64,000 bases of DNA, taken from assembly GCF_019720895.1 (NCBI RefSeq), contig NZ_JAHKSH010000001.1:496001-560000 (forward strand). Direction: 5' to 3'. Position 1 is the first letter of the stretch. Every line of letters begins with the position of its first letter. Shown piece by piece: positions 45,201 through 52,571 of the stretch. The DNA comes from Microbacterium salitolerans (GTDB lineage: Bacteria; Actinomycetota; Actinomycetes; Actinomycetales; Microbacteriaceae). The translations under genes and the position numbers were made by a program. The notes beneath the pieces were generated by a model. That model saw only the letters and a list, made by a program, of their open reading frames with translations, made no database searches and was not told the origin of the DNA.

Positions 45201-46934
45201 CCCTCGAACGCGCAGGACAACTCGCGCTCGGGCTACACGGGCAACGTGTACCTCGACGCGTACGAGCTCGACGGCACACAGCTGTGGCGCATCGACCTGG
45301 GGCGCAACATCCGGGCCGGCGCGCACTACTCGCAGCCGATGGTCGCCGACTTCGACAGCGACGGCCGCGCGGAGCTCATCGTCAAGACGGCTGACGGAAC
45401 GGTCGATGGTGAGGGCGCCGTGATCGGCGACGCCGACGCGGACTGGCGCAACTCGAGCGGCTATGTGCTGCAGGGCCCCGAGTACCTGACGGTGTTCGAT
45501 GGCCAGACGGGCGGCGCGGTCGACACGATCGACTACGTGCCCGAGCGCGGCGACGTCGGATCCTGGGGGGACGGCTACGGCAACCGCGTCGACCGCTTCC
45601 TCGCGTCCGTCGCGTACCTCGACGGCGAGAAGCCCAGCGCCGTCTTCGCTCGCGGCTATTACACGCGCGCCGTGCTCGCGGCGTTCGACTTCGACGGCGA
45701 GAGCCTCACGCAGCGCTGGGTGTTCGACTCGTCGGAGCCCGGCAACGGCGACTACTACGGCCAGGGCAACCACAACATGAACGTCGCGGACGTCGACGGC
45801 GATCAGAAGGATGAGCTGATCTACGGATCCGCCGTGATCGACGACGACGGCACGGGCCTGTACTCGACGGGCCTCGGCCACGGCGATGCCCTCCACGTGA
45901 GCGACTTCCTGCCGTCGCGCCCCGGTCTCGAGATCTTCGCGGCGCAGGAGGACATGGGGGCGTCGGGAAACCGCGGGGCGACGTTCCGCGACGCCGCGAC
46001 GGGCGAGATCCTGTGGGACATCCCCGCCGAGGTCGACACCGGCCGCGCGGCCATGGCCGACATCGATCCGCGCCATGTGGGCGCCGAGGGCTGGGCCGTG
46101 GGCGGCGACGCCGCATGGAACTCGCCGGTCGGTCAGCTCAAGAGCGCGGGCGGCGAGCTCATCGCCGAGAGCATCCCCGCCGCGAACTTCGTCGCGAAGT
46201 GGGACGGCGATCTGCTCAGCGAGATCGTCGACCACGACTTCGACGAAGAACGCGGATCCGGTGCTCCCGTGGTCTCGAAGTGGGACTACGAGAACGCCCA
46301 GGAGGTGCCGATCTTCCAGCCCGAGGGGGTGCGCACGAACAACAGCACCAAGGGGAACCCCGCGCTGCAGGCCGACCTGTTCGGCGACTGGCGCGAGGAG
46401 CTCGTGTACCGCACGGACGACTCGTCGGCGCTGCGCATCTTCACCACGGTCGACGAGACCGAGCACCGTCTGCGCACGCTGATGTCCGACTCGACCTACC
46501 GTATGGCGGTCGCGACGCAGCTGTCGGCGTACAACCAGCCCCCGCACACCGGGTACTTCCTCGGTGAGGGCATGGAGCAGCCGGCCGCGCCGTCGCTGGC
46601 GTACACGAGCGATGCCCCCGCGGCGGAGCCCGTGGAGACCGATCCGGCGGAGGACTCGCCGGTCGAGGTCGAGGTCGGCACGCGCACGGTGGGCCACCAG
46701 CTCAAGCTCGTGGTCAGCGCGACGAACGCCGGCGACGACGTCGTTCGGGTCGACGTCTCGACCGAGTTCGGCGACAAGAAGATCCAGCGCCTGAAGGCGG
46801 GTGGCACGCGCTCGGTCTCGCTCCACACGCACGCGGGGGAGATCGAGGCCGGATCCGTGGAGATCACGGTGACCGATGGGCACGGCGACGTGACCACGTC
46901 GACCGTCGCCTACGACGCCAGCAGCGCGGAGTAG
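42231..46934 (+). CDS. Secreted CE12 rhamnogalacturonan acetylesterase fused to PL11 rhamnogalacturonan lyase
   Basis: 1,567 residues. Signal peptide with an Arg-rich n-region (RRRRTIRV), cleaved near 54. Order: galactose-binding-like domain (about 58-195); SGNH esterase (about 205-430) with Ser214 in GDST, 'GGRSSRSF', Asn282 in GHND, and Asp396-x2-His399; FN3; a second galactose-binding-like domain; two FN3; PL11 propeller (about 860-1465) with 'DVDGDGEYEYIVKWDP' and 'YNQPPHT'; C-terminal beta domain. It would deacetylate and cleave rhamnogalacturonan I in one secreted protein. AGAGAGGA ribosome site before the ATG. Confidence 0.9.
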   Translation: MNSASPRGASPGATRRRRTIRVISAVTATAFAATGFAVTGTAAVAAPVPAQAAADAAPETLRFDFGPGAVADGFTGVTADTTYTSERGYGFIEGGSVTGTDRGGDDSLRADFVTPTEASFAVDLENVDYTVSLIAGDLGGPTNIAITSEFMQKVQATDRATGEFLEMSYDIALVDGQMTFSFTGETPNIAAIEITPHPARDAAATPTAYLTGDSTMQTYDPYWEPQAGWGQVFDQFLTDDVAVDNQSIGGRSSRSFVEQGRLDEVLRSVHPGDYVFTQFGHNDATASVPERYTSPEDFRDYLRIYAEGTLQRGGTPVLVTPVSRLDYDADAGVFNESFPEYVQATKDVAAELDVPLVDLSASSRAFLDEVGYEDAHSVFLHVPAGVYPNRPDGTKDDTHFQEYGAIQMARLVAQDVAGLGLPISDAVEVPTPDAVPAAPADLHVAGRASSTVDLAWSEADGADIYRIYKAEEGSDDFALAGTSTIPQAKVSGLDEGATYDFRVAAANSLGEGEASATVSATTRGAAYRYDFGPVGSVVADGYDEVTRETIYDAERGFGIVDSSDMIDRDRGADLDDVARDFVAFFGGEYEFVVDVPNGEYSAAAVVGDLLGTVRTNVAIEGRDFGGLSASRGSSETALDDIVVEDGQLTFRISGQTGHMNGITVTPILVAPESISVDDVVIDGVTGSVSLSWPETPEATSYRVYRTGPDGSAELVGETADLQLVDDTAQAGSSYSYAVAAVTAEGESVPSVSADVDIIDPDVAVTDAPTGLAVDDVQKREVALSWDDTEGALFYLVSRSESADGDFKVLGRTEDAAYVDSDVLTTVPYFYRVQAVNAGGASEASEALETPAETVLERAAERLDRAPVAVVQDGGVYVGWRMLGDDVDEVAFHVYRDGEQITDEPITGSTNYVDENGSEGSAYRVSRVLDGDETWATEEFTTWAGQSIDIPLDVPEGGYTPDGQPYDYSANDTTVGDVDGDGEYEYIVKWDPSNAQDNSRSGYTGNVYLDAYELDGTQLWRIDLGRNIRAGAHYSQPMVADFDSDGRAELIVKTADGTVDGEGAVIGDADADWRNSSGYVLQGPEYLTVFDGQTGGAVDTIDYVPERGDVGSWGDGYGNRVDRFLASVAYLDGEKPSAVFARGYYTRAVLAAFDFDGESLTQRWVFDSSEPGNGDYYGQGNHNMNVADVDGDQKDELIYGSAVIDDDGTGLYSTGLGHGDALHVSDFLPSRPGLEIFAAQEDMGASGNRGATFRDAATGEILWDIPAEVDTGRAAMADIDPRHVGAEGWAVGGDAAWNSPVGQLKSAGGELIAESIPAANFVAKWDGDLLSEIVDHDFDEERGSGAPVVSKWDYENAQEVPIFQPEGVRTNNSTKGNPALQADLFGDWREELVYRTDDSSALRIFTTVDETEHRLRTLMSDSTYRMAVATQLSAYNQPPHTGYFLGEGMEQPAAPSLAYTSDAPAAEPVETDPAEDSPVEVEVGTRTVGHQLKLVVSATNAGDDVVRVDVSTEFGDKKIQRLKAGGTRSVSLHTHAGEIEAGSVEITVTDGHGDVTTSTVAYDASSAE

Positions 46935-46949
46935 CGGCGCACGACGACG

Positions 46950-46981
46950 GCGGGCGGATCCTCACACGGGGATCCGCCCGC
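46950..46981. terminator. Bidirectional terminator after the CE12-PL11 gene
   Basis: GCGGGCGGATCC (46950-46961) and GGATCCGCCCGC (46970-46981) are perfect complements with an eight-base loop between convergent genes. Confidence 0.85.
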
Positions 46982-46985
46982 TTCG

Positions 46986-47639
46986 TCATGGGCGCGGCGC
47001 CAGCCGCTTCTTCAGGAACACATTGAGGTCGTCGATCTCCTGCGGCGCGACGGCGTGGGCGAGGCCGGGGTAGATGCGCCCCACGAGCTCGGTGTGCACG
47101 GGGAGCCAGTCGGTCGTGTGGACGATCGCGGCCTCGGGGATGACCTCGTCGGCTGAGCCCCGCCCCCAGAACACGGGCGGCTTCGTCTCCTTGAGGACGT
47201 CGTCGCCCTCGAGCGACCCGCCCGCCGCGTAGCCCGAGAGGTTGACGACAGAGTCGAAGCGCTCGGGCGCGAGCCGCATCGCCTGCAGGGCCACGGCCCC
47301 GCCCTGCGAAAAGCCCACGAGCGTCACGGCGGTGCGGGTCGCGGCGTGCGCGTCGAGCCACTCGAGGAGCCGCTGCGCGCTGTCGGTGACGCGCGCCGGA
47401 TCCCGGGAGTCGAGCCCCTCGATCGGGTACCAGGAGTACCCGCCCATGGGGAACGGCGGATCCAGCGGTGCGCGCACCGACGCGAACGCGAAGTCGCCCG
47501 GCAGGTGCGCGCGCAGCGCGAAGAGATCGCGCTCGTCGGATCCGTATCCGTGGAGGAAGACGATGAGCGGCTGGTCGGCGGGATCGCCGGACCAGAGCAC
47601 GGCGTCGTTGTCGAGGGGCGGCGTCTGCATGTCCTCCAT
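46986..47639 (-). CDS. Phospholipase/carboxylesterase family hydrolase
   Basis: About 217 residues if started at MEDMQTPPLD (47639); the next ATG at 47630 is also possible, and a longer frame to 47735 runs across the csoR promoter and is rejected. Motifs: FLHGYGSDERD, nucleophile VGFSQGGAVALQAM, aspartate GSADEVIP, histidine GLAHAVAP, all in YpfH/acyl-protein-thioesterase-like positions. Probably cytosolic; substrate unknown. Confidence 0.82.
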   Translation of the reverse strand: MEDMQTPPLDNDAVLWSGDPADQPLIVFLHGYGSDERDLFALRAHLPGDFAFASVRAPLDPPFPMGGYSWYPIEGLDSRDPARVTDSAQRLLEWLDAHAATRTAVTLVGFSQGGAVALQAMRLAPERFDSVVNLSGYAAGGSLEGDDVLKETKPPVFWGRGSADEVIPEAAIVHTTDWLPVHTELVGRIYPGLAHAVAPQEIDDLNVFLKKRLAPRP

Positions 47640-47682
47640 GATGGCGCGAACCCCCGACAAAAGAATTCTCGACACGTCGGGA

Positions 47683-47699
47683 ATACCCCTCGGGGGTAT
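47683..47699. promoter_or_regulatory. CsoR-type operator before csoR
   Basis: ATACCCCTCGGGGGTAT, a G/C-tract near-palindrome close to the site at 24174-24190. It lies 34 bp before the csoR start, fitting autorepression of csoR-copZ-copA. Confidence 0.85.
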
Positions 47700-47733
47700 C
47701 CTGTTGTCGCCGATGACAACCGAAGGGGCACCC

Positions 47734-48027
47734 ATGAGCGACCACCAGCACGGCTACATCGATGGCAAGGACAAGGTGCAGGCGCGCCTGCGCCGCATCG
47801 AGGGGCAGGTGCGCGGACTCCAGCGCATGGTCGACGACGAGAAGTACTGCATCGACATCCTCACGCAGATCTCGGCGACGACCAAGGCGCTCGAGTCCGT
47901 GGCGCTCGGGCTGCTCGACGACCACCTCGCGCACTGCGTCGCCGACGCCGTCCGCGAGGGAGGACAGATCGCCGACGAGAAGATCACCGAGGCGTCCGAC
48001 GCGATCGCGCGCCTCGTGCGCTCGTGA
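47734..48027 (+). CDS. csoR: CsoR copper-sensing repressor
   Basis: 97 residues, start at MSDHQHGY (47734) behind AAGGGG; ATG 47713 is an alternative. 'KVQARLRRIEGQVRGLQRMVDDEKYCIDILTQISATTKALESVALGLLDDHLAHCV' is the four-helix CsoR/RcnR fold. The Cu(I) ligands Cys (EKYCID), His and Cys (DDHLAHC) are present, which marks CsoR rather than RcnR or FrmR. It releases DNA when copper binds. First gene of the copper operon. Confidence 0.93.
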   Translation: MSDHQHGYIDGKDKVQARLRRIEGQVRGLQRMVDDEKYCIDILTQISATTKALESVALGLLDDHLAHCVADAVREGGQIADEKITEASDAIARLVRS

Positions 48028-48041
48028 ACGAGGAGAAGAAG

Positions 48042-48269
48042 ATGCAGAAGACGTACACCGTTCAGGGCATGACCTGCCAGCACTGCGTGATGAGCGTCAC
48101 CGAGGAGGTGCGCGAGATCGACGGCGTCGAGCAGGTGGACGTCGACCTCGCCTCCGGCCGCCTCGACGTGACCGCGCCGAGCCTCGACGACGCCGCCGTG
48201 AAGGCCGCCGTCGAGGAGGCCGGCTACGCCCTCGCCGCGGCGGGCGACCTGGGGATCCGCCCCGCCTGA
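48042..48269 (+). CDS. copZ: CopZ-like copper chaperone
   Basis: 75 residues; ATG 48042 with GAGGAG ribosome site. Single heavy-metal-associated domain with the copper loop GMTCQHCVMSV and the ferredoxin-like beta-alpha-beta pattern. It would carry Cu(I) to the CopA ATPase encoded next. 14 bp after csoR. Confidence 0.92.
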   Translation: MQKTYTVQGMTCQHCVMSVTEEVREIDGVEQVDVDLASGRLDVTAPSLDDAAVKAAVEEAGYALAAAGDLGIRPA

Positions 48270-48287
48270 TCCGGCACCCCGCCCGCA

Positions 48288-48344
48288 CCGTGTCCCAGGA
48301 CACGCCGTCTCCGCCGCGGAATGACGGCGTGTCCCGGGACACGG
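48288..48344. repeat. Family A palindrome, copy A0
   Basis: 22-base arms at 48288-48309 and 48323-48344 match at 21 positions; core TGTCCCAGGACACGCCGTC and its complement, 13-base loop. It lies inside the copper operon, between copZ and copA. Confidence 0.85.
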
Positions 48345-48423
48345 CGGGTGGGGATCACGAGCGGCGGCGACGCCCCGTCGAGGGGCGACCATGCCGGCAC
48401 CTGCAGACAGAGGGAAACGCGAT

Positions 48424-50619
48424 ATGAGCACCACCGAGCTCGAGCTCGACATCACGGGCATGACGTGCGCGTCGTGCGCGAACCGCATCGAACGCAAGCT
48501 GACGAAGCTCGACGGGGTGACCGCCGAGGTCAACTACGCGACCGAGAAGGCCCACGTCTCGTTCCCCGAGGCCACGACGACGGACGACCTGATCCGCACG
48601 GTGGAGGCGGCGGGATACGGCGCACGACTGCCCGAGCCCGCCAACGACGACCGGGAGCGACACCTGCGCACCCTGCGCGTCCGACTCATCTGGTCGATCG
48701 CGCTCAGCGTGCCCGTCGTGCTGCTCGCGATGATCCCGCCGCTGCAGTTCCCGGGGTGGCAGTGGGTGTCTCTCGTCCTCGCCGTCCCGGTGGTCGTGTG
48801 GGGCGGATCCGGCTTCCACCGCGCCGCCTGGACGAACCTGCGCCACGGCGCCGCGACGATGGACACGCTCGTCTCCGTCGGCACGATCGCCGCGCTCGGC
48901 TGGAGCCTCTACGCGCTGTTCTTCGGCACGGCCGGAATGATCGGGATGACGCACGGCTGGTCGCTCCTCGCGACCCACTCCGACGGATCCGGATCCATCT
49001 ACCTCGAGGCCGCGGCCGGCGTGACGACCTTCATCCTCGCGGGCCGCTACATCGAGGCGCGGTCGAAGCTGCGGGCGGGTGACGCGCTGCGCGCGCTTCT
49101 CGACCTCGGCGCGAAGGACGTCGCGGTGCGGGCCCCCGACGGATCCGAGGAGAGGATCCCCGCGGAGCGCCTGCGCGTGGGCGACGAGTTCGTCGTGCGC
49201 CCGGGGGAGCGGATCGCGACGGACGGCGTCGTGATCGAGGGCGCGAGCGCGGTCGATCAGTCGATGGTGACGGGCGAGCCCGTCCCTGCGGAGGTCGGCG
49301 AGGGCGACGCCGTGGTCGGCGGCACGATCGGCGTGAGCGGGCGGCTCGTGGTGCGTGCCACGCGCGTCGGATCCGACACGCAGCTGGCGCAGATGGCGCA
49401 CCTCGTCGAGCAGGCGCAGGCGTCGAAGGCGGGCGCGCAGCGTCTGGCGGATCGCGTCGCGGGGATCTTCGTGCCCATCGTCTTCGTGCTCGCGGCGGCG
49501 ACGCTCGCGACCTGGCTGCTGCTCGGACAGCCGGCCGCGTCGGCGTTCACGGCCGCCGTCGCGGTGCTCATCATCGCGTGCCCCTGCGCGCTCGGTCTCG
49601 CGACGCCGCTCGCGCTCATGATCGGCACGACCCGCGGTGCTGAGCAGGGGATCCTCATCAAGGACGCCGAGGCGCTCGAGCGGGCGCGCGAGATCGACAC
49701 GATCGTGCTCGACAAGACAGGGACGGTGACGAGCGGCCGGATGAGCGTGGGCGAGATCCTCCCGGCGGAGGGCGAGGACGCCGCCGAGGTGCTGCGCATC
49801 GCGGCGGCCGTCGAGAGCGCCTCCGAGCACCCCATCGCGCGAGCGATCGTGGAGGCGGCGGGTGCGGGGATCCCCGCAGTGAGCGACTTCCGCAGCCTCG
49901 AGGGGCTCGGGGCGCAGGGCATCGTCGACGGGCGCGCCGTCGTCATCGGACGTGCGCAGCTCCTCGACCAGTGGGCGGCGTCGCTCGACGACGACCTGCG
50001 CGCGCGGTTCGACGCGGCGCAGGGCACGGGCGCGACGGTCGTCGCAGTCGCGTGGGACGGCCGGGCGCGCGGGGCGATCGCTGTGTCCGACACCATCAAG
50101 CCCACGAGCGCCGAGGCCGTGCGCGAGCTGCGTGCGCTGGGACTCGAGCCCGTGCTCGTGACCGGCGACGCCGAGGATCCGGCCCGCACGGTGGCCGCGG
50201 AGGTCGGCATCGAGCGCGTCATCGCGGGCGTGCTGCCCGCCGACAAGGTCGACGTCGTGCGGGGGCTGCAGCAGGAGGGCCGCTCCGTCGCGATGGTCGG
50301 CGACGGCGTCAACGACGCGGCCGCGCTCGCGCAGGCCGACCTGGGGATGGCCATGGGCACGGGAGCCGACGTCGCGATCGAGGCCAGCGACCTCACGCTC
50401 GTGCGCGGCGACCTGCGCGTCGCGGCCGACGCCGTGCGCCTCTCGCGGAGGACGCTCGGCATCATCCGCGGCAACCTGTTCTGGGCCTTCGCCTATAACG
50501 TCGCCGCGATCCCGCTCGCCGCGCTGGGCCTCCTCGCGCCGATGCTCGCCGGTGCCGCGATGGCCTTCAGCTCGGTGTTCGTCGTGCTGAACAGCCTCCG
50601 CCTGAAGCGCTTCCACTGA
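48424..50619 (+). CDS. copA: CopA Cu(I)-exporting P1B-1 ATPase
   Basis: 731 residues, start at MSTTELELD (48424). One N-terminal metal domain with GMTCASC, eight membrane helices, ion-path CPC at 386-388, phosphorylated DKTGT around residue 430, 'SEHPIARAI' nucleotide motif and GDGVNDA hinge. Exports Cu(I) from the cytosol. Third gene of the csoR operon but separated from copZ by palindrome A0, which may tune its expression. Confidence 0.95.
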   Translation: MSTTELELDITGMTCASCANRIERKLTKLDGVTAEVNYATEKAHVSFPEATTTDDLIRTVEAAGYGARLPEPANDDRERHLRTLRVRLIWSIALSVPVVLLAMIPPLQFPGWQWVSLVLAVPVVVWGGSGFHRAAWTNLRHGAATMDTLVSVGTIAALGWSLYALFFGTAGMIGMTHGWSLLATHSDGSGSIYLEAAAGVTTFILAGRYIEARSKLRAGDALRALLDLGAKDVAVRAPDGSEERIPAERLRVGDEFVVRPGERIATDGVVIEGASAVDQSMVTGEPVPAEVGEGDAVVGGTIGVSGRLVVRATRVGSDTQLAQMAHLVEQAQASKAGAQRLADRVAGIFVPIVFVLAAATLATWLLLGQPAASAFTAAVAVLIIACPCALGLATPLALMIGTTRGAEQGILIKDAEALERAREIDTIVLDKTGTVTSGRMSVGEILPAEGEDAAEVLRIAAAVESASEHPIARAIVEAAGAGIPAVSDFRSLEGLGAQGIVDGRAVVIGRAQLLDQWAASLDDDLRARFDAAQGTGATVVAVAWDGRARGAIAVSDTIKPTSAEAVRELRALGLEPVLVTGDAEDPARTVAAEVGIERVIAGVLPADKVDVVRGLQQEGRSVAMVGDGVNDAAALAQADLGMAMGTGADVAIEASDLTLVRGDLRVAADAVRLSRRTLGIIRGNLFWAFAYNVAAIPLAALGLLAPMLAGAAMAFSSVFVVLNSLRLKRFH

Positions 50620-50622
50620 CGT

Positions 50623-50679
50623 GCATGTCCCACAACACGCCGTCTCCCGTGGGGGATGACGGCGTGTTGTGGGACATGC
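50623..50679. repeat. Family A palindrome, copy A1
   Basis: Perfect 22-base arms at 50623-50644 and 50658-50679 with a 13-base loop; core TGTCCCACAACACGCCGTC. It begins four bases after the copA stop and could also act as its terminator. Confidence 0.9.
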
Positions 50680-50707
50680 CGCGGTTTCGTGTGTGTGGGG
50701 AGGCTCT

Positions 50708-50764
50708 CCGTGTCCCGAGACACGCCGTCTCCCGTGGGCGATGCCGGCGTGTTGTGGGACATGC
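50708..50764. repeat. Family A palindrome, copy A2 (hybrid arms)
   Basis: The left arm is of the CGAGACAC type (50708-50729) while the right is of the GTGTTGTG type (50743-50764), so pairing is imperfect. Looks like recombination between copies. Confidence 0.75.
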
Positions 50765-50839
50765 CGAGGTTCCGGATCCGGGGACATGCCGGGATCCGCG
50801 TGCTCGGGCGTCCGGGATCCACTTCTGCGGGGAGGCTCT

Positions 50840-50896
50840 CCGTGTCCCGAGACACGCCGCTTCCCGTCGGGGATGACGGCGTGTCTCGGGACATGC
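50840..50896. repeat. Family A palindrome, copy A3
   Basis: Arms at 50840-50861 and 50875-50896, core TGTCCCGAGACACGCCG and its complement. Preceded by GGGGAGGCTCTC, also found before A2, giving a 132-bp direct repeat. Confidence 0.85.
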
Positions 50897-50903
50897 ACCA
50901 CTC

Positions 50904-50960
50904 GCGTGTCCCACGACACGCCGTCATCCCGCCGGTGTGACGGCGTGTTGTGGGACACGG
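50904..50960. repeat. Family A palindrome, copy A4
   Basis: Arms at 50904-50925 and 50939-50960, 20 of 22 matching plus one G-U pair. The rest of the 442-bp copA-Nudix gap holds only these repeats, GGATCC-containing spacers and the next promoter. Confidence 0.85.
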
Positions 50961-51061
50961 GGGCGGCGTGTCCGCGTGCCTCAGGCGGCGCTGCGCGGAG
51001 TTCCGGATCCGTCACCCTGCGTGTCCCTCGGATGTCACCGCCAGCGAGTACCGTGAGCGGC

Positions 51062-51685
51062 ATGGCGGTGCGCACACCTGATCCCGATCCCGACGACCTG
51101 CCCGACGAGCCGCAGCTCCCCAGCGACCTCGGCATGAGCGGGCTCGGCGGCGTGCCCGGAGGGTCCGCCAATCCGGCCTGGCTGAGCGAGGTCGAGCTGG
51201 CCGAGGTGCGGCGCCGCCTGCCGATCCTCTACGTCGAGGCCGTGCCGGTGCGCACGGACGGCACGGGGCAGGTGACCGAGGTCGGGATCCTGCTGCGGTC
51301 GACCAGCGTCGGCGAGCTCTTGCGCACGTTCGTGTCGGGGCGCGTGCGCCACGGCGAGACCGTGCGCGACGCGCTCTACCGCCACCTCGAGAACGACCTC
51401 GGGCCCATGGCCTTCCCGCAGGTGCCGGCGCAGCCCGCGCCGTTCACCGTGGCGGAGTACTTCCCGATGCCCGGCGTCACGCCGTTCCACGACGACCGTC
51501 AGCACGCCGTCGCCCTGGCCTACGTCGTGCCCGTGACGGGCACGTGCGAGCCGCGTCAGGACGCCCTCGAAGTCACCTGGATGACACCCGAGGAGGCGTC
51601 CTCCGACGCGCTCGCCGCCGAGCTGGAGGGCGGCCGCGGCACCCTCGTCCGTCAGGCGCTCGCCAGCGTCGGCGCGCTGCGCTGA
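51062..51685 (+). CDS. NUDIX-related protein (DUF4916 type)
   Basis: 207 residues; ATG seven bases after TACCGT (51049-51054), leaderless. After an acidic, Pro/Gly-rich N-terminus (about 45 residues) comes a Nudix-like fold ('LPILYVEAVPVRTDGTGQVTEVGILLR', 'SGRVRHGETVRDALYRHLENDLGP'), in which the Nudix box is degenerate: it lacks the REUXEE signature. This is the DUF4916 pattern of actinobacteria. It may bind rather than cleave a nucleotide. Confidence 0.72.
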   Translation: MAVRTPDPDPDDLPDEPQLPSDLGMSGLGGVPGGSANPAWLSEVELAEVRRRLPILYVEAVPVRTDGTGQVTEVGILLRSTSVGELLRTFVSGRVRHGETVRDALYRHLENDLGPMAFPQVPAQPAPFTVAEYFPMPGVTPFHDDRQHAVALAYVVPVTGTCEPRQDALEVTWMTPEEASSDALAAELEGGRGTLVRQALASVGALR

Positions 51686-51700
51686 CGGCACGGACGATCA

Positions 51701-51714
51701 CCCCGGATCCGGGG
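51701..51714. terminator. Short hairpin CCCCGGATCCGGGG after the Nudix gene
   Basis: A perfect 14-bp palindrome 15 bp behind the stop; possible terminator stem but with almost no loop. Rest of the gap to 51894 shows nothing clear. Confidence 0.4.
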
Positions 51715-51894
51715 TCTCGTTCCGCGCCTCGGCGCATCGGCAGGGTCTCCCGACCGTCGGCGCCGGGACGTGCAGCTCCGAGCGCGGCCGCGCCGCGCCC
51801 TGTTCCGCTGGGCGATCATCGAGATCTCGGCGGATCTGCCGGATTCCTCAGCGCGCCAGCGCATTGTCAGCGGCCCAGGGCCGGCGGGGCGCTC

Positions 51895-52278
51895 CTACGC
51901 GGCCGGATCGAGCTCCTGGTGCTCGACGATCCACTTCTGCAGCCGGGGGTACACCCAGAAGCCGTAGATGCCGATCGTGATGATGCACAGCAGCAGCCAC
52001 TTGATCCACATGCCGAACAGGCCCCAGGCGCTGCCGGTGAACCGGAGCCGCCGCCCGTTGATGTACGTGTGCTTCGACTTCCACCGGTAGGTCATGACGA
52101 CCGCCCAGGGGTAGCAGATCCCGAGGGTGAGCACGGTGATGAGGAAGCCGCCGATGCCGACGCCGAGCCAGGTGGCCGCTCCGCCGTCGAAGCCGAACGC
52201 GAGAGCCGGGAGGCGAGCGGGCACGGTCGGTATCGGCTGCTGCGCCGACGGATCCGGGCGCGGGGTGAGGTCGGTCAT
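51895..52278 (-). CDS. DUF898 (YjgN-like) family membrane protein
   Basis: 127 residues from MTDLTPRPDP (52278), AAAGGG ribosome site. Proline-rich N-terminus, then 'ATWLGVGIGGFLITVLTLGICYPWAVVMTYRWKSKHTYINGRRLRFTGSAWGLFGMWIKWLLLCIITIGIYGFWVYPRLQKWIVEH', matching DUF898 in the YPW, INGRRLRFTG and GIYGFW motifs. Two membrane segments. Function unknown. Confidence 0.8.
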   Translation of the reverse strand: MTDLTPRPDPSAQQPIPTVPARLPALAFGFDGGAATWLGVGIGGFLITVLTLGICYPWAVVMTYRWKSKHTYINGRRLRFTGSAWGLFGMWIKWLLLCIITIGIYGFWVYPRLQKWIVEHQELDPAA

Positions 52279-52311
52279 GCGTGCCCTTTCGACGGCGCGG
52301 GTGCCGGGAGA

Positions 52312-52335
52312 GCCGCTCTCGCGTGCGAGAGCGGC
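52312..52335 (-). other. Perfect hairpin at the 5' end of the DUF898 mRNA
   Basis: GCCGCTCTCGC and GCGAGAGCGGC (11 bp, two-base loop). A minus-strand -10 TACAGT (52344-52349) puts the transcript start at about 52337, so the hairpin would cap the mRNA. Could stabilise the message or bind a regulator. Confidence 0.5.
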
Positions 52336-52571
52336 ACGACCGGACTGTATCGGAGTCATGCGACGTCCGGGATCCCGCAGCGTTGACGATTCCCTGAGAT
52401 CGGGAGGGCGGAGCCTCCGTCCGCGGCTCGTGACCGCCGCCTGCGCGCCTCGCACGGCGGGACCCGTTCGTCGCCGGTGCGACGCACCTCGCCCGCATCG
52501 GGACGCGGGCGAGGTGGCGAATACACCTTCGGGAGGACGCGCCGGGTGCGGACATCTTCTAGCGTGTGAAG

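Noticed and set aside
41526-46883. A long antisense frame across the CE12-PL11 gene
   Set aside because: Low-complexity Arg/Val-rich product with no motifs, on the strand opposite a secreted enzyme with clear catalytic residues.
47640-47735. Longer start for the esterase at 46986-47639
   Set aside because: It would extend the coding region across the CsoR operator and csoR promoter, and the added residues match no esterase.
50620-50965. Possible CRISPR array behind copA
   Set aside because: Repeats are palindromic, unevenly spaced and differ in sequence; there are no unique spacers of constant length and no cas genes.
50669-51061. N-terminal extension of the Nudix gene through the repeats
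   Set aside because: The open frame only passes through hairpin repeats. A leaderless promoter and ATG at 51062 explain the real start.
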